From JAUIET01 sp045106985 (lineage in GTDB: Bacteria; Pseudomonadota; Gammaproteobacteria; Pseudomonadales; JAUIET01), in contig JBGCFQ010000009.1 in assembly GCA_045106985.1 (NCBI GenBank), positions 295,241 through 359,240 on the forward strand: a DNA stretch of 64,000 nt, written 5' to 3'. A program made the position numbers and the translations under genes. Shown one piece after another: positions 58,649-64,000 of the stretch. The notes below the pieces were generated by a model. That model searched no databases, was not told the origin of the DNA, and saw only the letters and a list, made by a program, of their open reading frames with translations. The stretch's first letter is position 1; each line of letters begins with the position of its first letter.

Positions 58649-61117
58649 CTAGGAGAGTTTGACAGTTTGCTGCAATTGACGAAAGGCAAACAGCCAACCC
58701 ATGGCCACAAACGCAATACTGATCAGGCTGGTTAACACCAGGGCCTGTGTCCACTGCAACTCATAGGGAAGTGCAAACAAGGTCTCGAACAACGCCCCTG
58801 CAATTAGTTGAACACCGCAGATTCCTACCAGGCAAGCTACTAAGCCAACTAATAGTTGTTCAGTGATGTTCATTGCATAGCACTGGCTTCGGCGCAAACC
58901 CATGGCACGCATTAAGGTGTTTTGGGTCTGTCTGTTCGACGCACTGACAAAAGACGTTGCAATAATCACCATCAACGCCCCACCGAGCAATAACAGCAGC
59001 ACTGAATTCAACAGTCGAGTCAGTACAATCATGATGTCTCTTATGCCGGAAATCTGCTGCTCAAGATCCGTTATCCGAACTTGGGGGAAGCGACTGCTAA
59101 GATCGCTGAGCAGGGCTTTAGCGTTATCATTGATCAACATCCCGCCCATGTAATGCTGCTCGAATGGCGACAACGCTCCAGGTGAAAACATGAACCAGAA
59201 CATCATGCGAGAGCCACCGCCTTTGTATTCGCGCTGGCTGGTGATTTTTGCCTGCAGCAGCGAGTTACCAATCTGGAAGCCAAGTTCATCGCCCATCTTT
59301 AGCCCAAGGTCAGTCATTACCTCATGTTCAACAGACACTTCGTTGCTATTAGGGCTTGGCCAGTTACCGCGCACCAGAATGTTGTTATCTGGTAGATGTT
59401 TAGACCATGAGAGTCGCACGGTAGAGCGTATTTCTTCACGTGTGTCACTTTCCTTGCGTAAAGCGTTGTCAACAGTCTCGCCATTAATGCTGACCAGTGT
59501 CGCTCGCACGGTGGGATGGCTGCCCTTAAGCTCAGCCTTGCCTTGTTCAATAGCGAGGGCAAACTGTTCGTGCTGCTGCACTGGCAGGCCTTGGTATAAG
59601 TAGTTTCCATCGGTGTCGAGCATTTGCAGCTGTAGCACGTCGAGAAAACTGCCGCGCAAGGTGACAGACAACAAAACAGCCATCATCACAATAGCCACGC
59701 TGGCCAATGGGGTAATGTGTCTGCCCGGCGATCGTCCAATGGAACGTATGGCTACTTTGATTGGCCCGCGAAACAAACGGTGGGCCTGTGCTGTTATCTT
59801 ACTCAGACCCCAACCAACGCCAACAGACAGGGCAACCAGAAATATCACTGTGCCAACCAACATGACCGTGAGTTGCAAATTGTCACTGCTGAACCACAAG
59901 ATGGTAAAGGCCACCACACCGGCACTTAATACGCTGGCGTACGAGCGTTTAGGTTTTTCAACCTGGCCACGCAGAACGCTGCTGACCGAGACAGAGCCAA
60001 GCTGCTGTAACTTGGGTACTACGAAGGCCACAACGGTTACCAAACCAATGCCAATTGGGCCAAGCAAGTCTTTCCAGGAAAACTCTGGTGGATGCAGCGT
60101 CATGTGCGGTTGCATTACATTGTTTAACAGAGGCTGTATGAGCCAACCTAGCACGCAACCAAGTACGCTCATGAGAATAGCCAGAGCCAGTAACTGTACG
60201 CACAAGGCCCAAATAACAGCGTGTCGATTCACACCCATGCAGCGCAGCACAGTGGCTGGCATGATGTAACTGCGTGTTGCATGATCTGCCAGTGTGGCGG
60301 CCGCCCCACCGCACATTAAAAGAATCAATACGAGAATTACGTTTAGCAGACGCTCAGCCCGTGAGCTAAGTCTCGACAATGGGTGCTGCCCTTTACCTGG
60401 GCGCAGTACTTCAACGCTTTGTGCAAAGTCGTTTGCCAACAGCTTTTCAAGTCGGGTCAATGATGACTCACTACCACTGACAAGTACTCTGTGTTCCCCA
60501 CGATTGTTGTCTTTACCTACGCCGGTTTGTGCAAGCGCTTCGAGATTTACCAACGCCCTTGGCAAGGCGTGTTGCAATTGAGTTAAGCGATCCGGTTCGT
60601 GAGTCACTTCACCAGTCACTGTCAGCAATGACTGGCCAATTTGAATTTTGCCACCGAGTTGAGTGTTCAGCGCATGCATGGCCGCCGAGTCCAACCAAAC
60701 AGAATTGGAATCAAGATTCTTTGCTTGCTGAATTTTCTCTCCTGAAGCCGTTCTAATGACAAGTTCGCCTTGCAAAGGGTAGCCATCAGATACTCCCTTT
60801 AACGACACACTTTGATAGGCGTCGGTGCCAATCGCGCCGGTTGTATAGCTGCTTGTTGTAACCGGGGCGGCAAATCCTTTGTGCAGGAACAAGCTCGTTG
60901 GCAAGGGTTCCGCTGAGCGAACAACCAGCGGTGCACCAAGATAATTGGCAATGTCATTATCAAGCGAAGACTGAACGCTTTTCGCAAAAAAGCTTAAACC
61001 GGAAGCCACGCAGGTACAAACGATGATGCAAAGTCCTAGCAAGTGATACGCTTTCTGACGCACAGCGCTGGGGCTTAGTCGCCTGACCAAAATCAAGATT
61101 TGTGCAAATGCAGTCAT
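58649..61117 (-). CDS. FtsX-type ABC transporter permease (LolC/MacB-like, two halves)
   Basis: An 822-residue permease with an N-terminal helix (residues about 25-45), a long extracytoplasmic domain, and three-helix FtsX blocks around residues 260-360 and 690-810; a central pair of helices lies near 395-435. The FtsX pattern is seen in VILVLILLMCGGAAATLADHATRSYIMPATVLRCMG and ASNRQTQNTLMRAMGLRRSQCYA. Such permeases extract or move lipids, lipoproteins, or peptides instead of classic import. Its ATPase is encoded two bases upstream and the regulator follows 19 bases downstream. Confidence 0.88.
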   Translation of the reverse strand: MTAFAQILILVRRLSPSAVRQKAYHLLGLCIIVCTCVASGLSFFAKSVQSSLDNDIANYLGAPLVVRSAEPLPTSLFLHKGFAAPVTTSSYTTGAIGTDAYQSVSLKGVSDGYPLQGELVIRTASGEKIQQAKNLDSNSVWLDSAAMHALNTQLGGKIQIGQSLLTVTGEVTHEPDRLTQLQHALPRALVNLEALAQTGVGKDNNRGEHRVLVSGSESSLTRLEKLLANDFAQSVEVLRPGKGQHPLSRLSSRAERLLNVILVLILLMCGGAAATLADHATRSYIMPATVLRCMGVNRHAVIWALCVQLLALAILMSVLGCVLGWLIQPLLNNVMQPHMTLHPPEFSWKDLLGPIGIGLVTVVAFVVPKLQQLGSVSVSSVLRGQVEKPKRSYASVLSAGVVAFTILWFSSDNLQLTVMLVGTVIFLVALSVGVGWGLSKITAQAHRLFRGPIKVAIRSIGRSPGRHITPLASVAIVMMAVLLSVTLRGSFLDVLQLQMLDTDGNYLYQGLPVQQHEQFALAIEQGKAELKGSHPTVRATLVSINGETVDNALRKESDTREEIRSTVRLSWSKHLPDNNILVRGNWPSPNSNEVSVEHEVMTDLGLKMGDELGFQIGNSLLQAKITSQREYKGGGSRMMFWFMFSPGALSPFEQHYMGGMLINDNAKALLSDLSSRFPQVRITDLEQQISGIRDIMIVLTRLLNSVLLLLLGGALMVIIATSFVSASNRQTQNTLMRAMGLRRSQCYAMNITEQLLVGLVACLVGICGVQLIAGALFETLFALPYELQWTQALVLTSLISIAFVAMGWLFAFRQLQQTVKLS

Positions 61118-61119
61118 GC

Positions 61120-61794
61120 TTATTCTCCTGAAACCAAGCGGCCAGACTGCAGCTGAAATACTCGGTCGCAGCGCTGCGCCAAGGCGTGGTCGTGTGTAGC
61201 AATTACCATGCTGGTATTGTGTTCGCGTTGTAAGCTAAATAGCTGATCCAGCACTGTCTCGGCAGTGCCCGTGTCCAGGTTTGCGGTTGGCTCATCGGCA
61301 AACAGTACGGTTGGCTCAACGGCGAAGGCTCGGCACAAGGCCACTCTTTGCTGTTCGCCACCTGAAAGTTGCCTGGGTAGGTGGTCGGTTCGGTCGCCCA
61401 ATCCTAGTCTGGCCAGCCAGTCAGCCGCTACTTGTGTTGCATTCTTGCGGCCAAACAACTCCAATGGCAACGCTACGTTTTCAAGCGCGGATAAGTCATC
61501 GATTAAATAAAATGACTGAAAGACAAAACCAATTTTATTTGCGCGCAACTGTGCTCGCTGATCTTCATCCAATTCTGTGATGTCATTGCCCTCGATTTTT
61601 ATCCACCCTTGCTGCGGAAGATCCAGGCCGGCCAAGGTTCCCAGCAATGTTGATTTGCCTGAACCGGAACGACCTTGTATTGCCACCGATTCACCTGGTT
61701 TAACTTCGAGGCTAACACCATCAAGAATGGTCAGTGGGCCAGACGTAGTGCTCACCTCGCGCTTGATAGCGTGTGCTGCAAGTACTGCATTCAT
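61120..61794 (-). CDS. ABC transporter ATP-binding protein (LolD/MacB type)
   Basis: A 224-residue ATPase with Walker A GRSGSGKSTLL, signature LSGGEQQRVALCRAF, Walker B VLFADEPTANLD and H-loop in ATHDHAL. The sequence LDGVSLEVKPGESVAIQGRSGSGKS is typical of the LolD/MacB/YbbA branch that pairs with FtsX-type permeases. The permease gene begins two bases after it. Its ATG overlaps the stop of the hydrolase gene by four bases, so hydrolase and transporter are coupled. Confidence 0.93.
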   Translation of the reverse strand: MNAVLAAHAIKREVSTTSGPLTILDGVSLEVKPGESVAIQGRSGSGKSTLLGTLAGLDLPQQGWIKIEGNDITELDEDQRAQLRANKIGFVFQSFYLIDDLSALENVALPLELFGRKNATQVAADWLARLGLGDRTDHLPRQLSGGEQQRVALCRAFAVEPTVLFADEPTANLDTGTAETVLDQLFSLQREHNTSMVIATHDHALAQRCDRVFQLQSGRLVSGE

Positions 61795-62741
61795 AGCTTA
61801 GGCGCCCCATTAAGAGAGTCTAGAGAGTTAACAGCACTAAGAAATGCCAAGGTGGTGTCTAAAAACTCTGGTGGCAGACGATGGCCCGCTTCGAACCATG
61901 TGAGGGTTTTATTTGGCGAGACAATTTCGTCAAATGTTGCTTGGGTCTGCTTGGCGTTAGAGTGGGGGTCCTTGCTGCCGGCTAACCAAAGTACTTTTGC
62001 TGTGTTAATTCTTTGCACATGTTTGCGCGGTGCAACGGGTGAACTTGCTGAGCCAACGTAGGGTGGCACCATAGCAACCACTGTATTCACACGCGGCTCG
62101 TAACTGGCTAGCAACAGGCTCATTTGGGCGCCCATGCTGTAACCCATTGCCAGTACCTCATTCGCGCCAAATTCATTCGCCGCCCAGTTCAAAACAATGC
62201 GATAGTCCCGCACAGAACCAATTATCGTTTCAATGTAAGTTCTTGGCTCGGTACTGTGTGCACGTGTTAAGAGCTCACGCGGACCGAAGCCTTCTCGACT
62301 GCGCTTGCCATGCAATCGCGCGTCAAGGCTGATGACTGTGTAACCCTGTTCTCTTAATCGATCAGTTATATGCTGTGTGCCGAGCGGGTTTTTCTCACTC
62401 CACCAAAAACGCTGATCACTGCCCATGGGGTGCAGTATGAGCGCAAGTTTTCCTGAAGCAACTTTGTCGCTGGGAAACGCAATCTGCCCATTAACAGGCT
62501 GCCCATCATCGCTGGTGAATTTGAGTTCACCCCGTTCTCCAATGTCATCGGCTTCAAGCGCTGTGTGCTCCATATTAATCGGCTCCGCCGAATCAATAGA
62601 AAACCAGTGTGCAAGATACGCCTGACCCAGAGCTTGATCAGTTGCTACGGCCTCTTTCGCCGGAATTGGTGTTGCTACCAAGCTGCTTAATATCAATAGC
62701 AGCCAAAGCGAAAGCACAGTTCGTGTTAGTTCCATAGTCAT
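61791..62741 (-). CDS. Exported alpha/beta hydrolase
   Basis: A 316-residue protein with signal peptide (TVLSLWLLLILSSLVATPIPA, to about residue 28) and an alpha/beta hydrolase fold: nucleophile in GYSMGA (GxSxG), an acidic residue in AGSKDPHS and a histidine in FEAGHRLPPEF. The fold of dienelactone hydrolases, esterases and peptidases shares this pattern, so the substrate is open. It is the first gene of a minus-strand operon with an FtsX-type ABC transporter and a two-component system, coupled to the ATPase by ATGA overlap. Confidence 0.88.
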   Translation of the reverse strand: MTMELTRTVLSLWLLLILSSLVATPIPAKEAVATDQALGQAYLAHWFSIDSAEPINMEHTALEADDIGERGELKFTSDDGQPVNGQIAFPSDKVASGKLALILHPMGSDQRFWWSEKNPLGTQHITDRLREQGYTVISLDARLHGKRSREGFGPRELLTRAHSTEPRTYIETIIGSVRDYRIVLNWAANEFGANEVLAMGYSMGAQMSLLLASYEPRVNTVVAMVPPYVGSASSPVAPRKHVQRINTAKVLWLAGSKDPHSNAKQTQATFDEIVSPNKTLTWFEAGHRLPPEFLDTTLAFLSAVNSLDSLNGAPKL

Positions 62742-62982
62742 TTCCCCCTACAAGATTGTTGTTGATGGGAAGAAGGCTAATGGAGAGAGGTTCAAATGAA
62801 TGTCAAATGAAACTGTGTAGTACCGCGTAATTCATCGCAGATGGCATGAAAGTTCACTATATTCGGAAATTCTCACCTATATCTCTATACAGGCTGGGAA
62901 GAGCGCCAGCGCCGAAATCGAGGTCAAAGCAACAATTGACGTTGCTGTTCGAGTGGCGTTGTCGCTATAGTCGCGGAGCGGT

Positions 62983-63960
62983 CAGGGTCAGGCCTTACAT
63001 CTCACACTTTCCTCAAACCGCTTCACCGCCCTGCTAACGGTGGCGTAGCTTGTTCCAAAGTGATTGCCTACGGTTTGCAAGGTGTAGTGACCAGAAAGAT
63101 AAGCTCGGGCCATCGCTTCCTTACGTTCATAACGAGTTGAATACACTTCAAGCGGCTTGACTGGGCTGGATTTCTGGGGCTTCGGGATGTCGTTTAGTGA
63201 TTGATCCGGGCTCAGCTTGCATTGCGTGTCATCCACAAAGTCGTCTGAGCCTAGGAAGATCTGGTTTTTCAGCTCCGACCAAGGAGAGGGTAGACCTTTG
63301 CCATTAGCAACGAACTGTTTATAAGCCTCCCAGGCGATACCTCTGTTGGCAGCAAACATTGATAAAGTACAGTCTGTACTAAGCCATTGTGGCGCTTCAT
63401 TCATTCCTGCGGTGGCGCGGTAATTACTCCACGGCCAGTCGCCAGCGGTGCGCACCATCTCGGCACGAACAGGGTTCAACACCACATAGCGAGCCAGCTC
63501 AAGCAAGTAGGCCTCTTTCTCTACCAATATTGCTTTGAACCGCCCCTGAAAAACGTGGCCAACACGTTTGTACTGACGATTATACGATTGCGAATAACAA
63601 CCATTGAGGTACTTCATACCTGACGATAGAGTATTGTCGACCGTTTCGATAACAAGATGATAGTGATTGTCCATCAGGCAATAGGCATGCACACGCCAGT
63701 TGTAGCGCTCCACCGTTTTACTCAGAATATCCAGAAAGCAAAGGCGATCACCTGAGCGGTGATAGATAGCTGCACGGGCGTTGCCGCGAGCAGTCACATG
63801 ATAAAGCGCACCGGCAAATTCGATGCGAAGAGGGCGGGCCATAACATTCCTTGTAGTGGCAAGTTGTATCTGTAGCGGCTAGTGTACAAACACAGCTCTA
63901 ACAAGGTCAAACGTTTAAGGTGCTGGAGACGGGCGTGTCAGAAGTATGGTTTGATCCTGT
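62983..63960 (-). mobile_element. Complete Y1 (REP-associated type) transposase element with inverted ends
   Basis: The left end CAGGGTCAGGCCTTACAT lies directly at the 3' end of the transposase gene and includes its stop; the right end at about 63943-63960 (GTATGGTTTGATCCTG) is a decayed inverted copy with four mismatches in 16. Upstream of the gene, bases 63843-63942 are nearly the same as in the deleted copy at 56.35-56.46 kb. The element is about 0.98 kb. Terminal repeats plus one transposase gene suggest an autonomous parent of the debris across 42-56 kb. Confidence 0.7.
62988..63842 (-). CDS. REP-associated tyrosine transposase (Y1_Tnp, RAYT)
   Basis: A 284-residue transposase of the Y1 superfamily. 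It begins MARPLRIEFAGALYHVTARGN, has the metal-binding HUH motif as HYH (DNHYHLVIET) and the helix with the catalytic tyrosine (YLLELARYVVLNPVRAEMV). A C-terminal extension of about 110 residues ends in a helix-turn-helix (YTLQTVGNHFGTSYATVSRAVKRFEE), a known variant in this family. It cleaves single-stranded DNA at hairpins through a 5'-phosphotyrosine. All these parts are intact, so the protein may be active. Confidence 0.92.
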   Translation of the reverse strand: MARPLRIEFAGALYHVTARGNARAAIYHRSGDRLCFLDILSKTVERYNWRVHAYCLMDNHYHLVIETVDNTLSSGMKYLNGCYSQSYNRQYKRVGHVFQGRFKAILVEKEAYLLELARYVVLNPVRAEMVRTAGDWPWSNYRATAGMNEAPQWLSTDCTLSMFAANRGIAWEAYKQFVANGKGLPSPWSELKNQIFLGSDDFVDDTQCKLSPDQSLNDIPKPQKSSPVKPLEVYSTRYERKEAMARAYLSGHYTLQTVGNHFGTSYATVSRAVKRFEESVRCKA

Positions 63961-64000
63961 TGCTATAGATTCACTTCCAGATAACTGATAACTTACGGGG

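Noticed and set aside
59613..60269. A 218-codon plus-strand frame
   Set aside because: It lies inside the FtsX-type permease gene, which has clear family motifs, and shows no motif of its own.
1..64000. tRNA, rRNA, riboswitch, phage attachment site or replication origin
   Set aside because: Nothing with the needed stems or conserved blocks was recognised on reading both strands by eye; a dedicated RNA search could still find a small RNA.

Overview
The window reads as chromosomal DNA of a Gram-negative, probably marine gammaproteobacterium. The evidence is a lipopolysaccharide inner-core cluster (hldE, hldD, a heptosyltransferase-type GT9 and a Kdo kinase), two proteins with GlyGly-CTERM sorting tails, lipoproteins with classic lipoboxes, DegP/Q-type periplasmic protease, FKBP, MscL, a LEPR-XLL surface protein, and LexA boxes of the CTGT-N8-ACAG type. 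I cannot name the genus. No rRNA, tRNA or CRISPR array was recognised. The order of genes is mostly housekeeping or metabolic from 1 to 42 kb and more accessory from 42 to 64 kb.

Layout. 1-4.8 kb: the end of an SDR gene, a SnoaL-like protein, a choice-of-anchor B surface protein with an 11-unit 15-bp repeat, and an Atm1-type ABC exporter. 4.9-9.2 kb: LPS core genes. 9.2-15.1 kb: a GGDEF-EAL protein, a diiron ferritin-like enzyme divergent from an AraC regulator, and a Do-family protease. 15.2-18.5 kb: a compact plus-strand run (DUF4870, FKBP, PhyH dioxygenase, YchJ, ketosteroid isomerase, MscL with a zinc ribbon, DUF3820). 18.5-32.5 kb: small membrane proteins, a FetB-like permease, PlsC-type acyltransferase, DUF2058, a large zinc metalloprotease, ThpR, RsuA, a methyltransferase, a lipoprotein cupin, a HAD phosphatase and a DUF4124/peptidase protein.

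32.5-38.1 kb holds the most intriguing conserved operon: DUF3348, a MotA/ExbB-type protein with a long cytoplasmic coiled-coil tail (DUF802), a MotB/OmpA-type partner with a membrane aspartate, DUF2894, and two small genes. Its two membrane subunits have the architecture of ZorA/ZorB-type proton-driven motors, but none of the Zorya effector genes are present; its job is unknown to me.

38.5-52 kb: a MddA-like methanethiol methyltransferase, small regulators, an SDR, a Sel1-repeat coiled-coil protein, a septoil-knot-like small secreted protein, a serine hydrolase lipoprotein, an SOS-boxed DUF222-HNH nuclease gene, a TauD-type dioxygenase and a LysR/ABM pair. 52-56 kb: a 1352-residue LEPR-XLL surface protein. 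56.5-62.7 kb: a minus-strand operon of hydrolase, FtsX-type ABC transporter, response regulator and histidine kinase. 63-64 kb: an intact Y1 (REP-associated) transposase. Debris of this same element, from solo termini to internally deleted copies, is scattered at about 42.0, 44.2, 46.5, 48.9, 51.9 and 56.3 kb, and one copy supplies the last codons and stop of the tauD-like gene. Two LexA boxes were found, one before the HNH gene and one before a truncated radical-SAM gene start at 23.36 kb.
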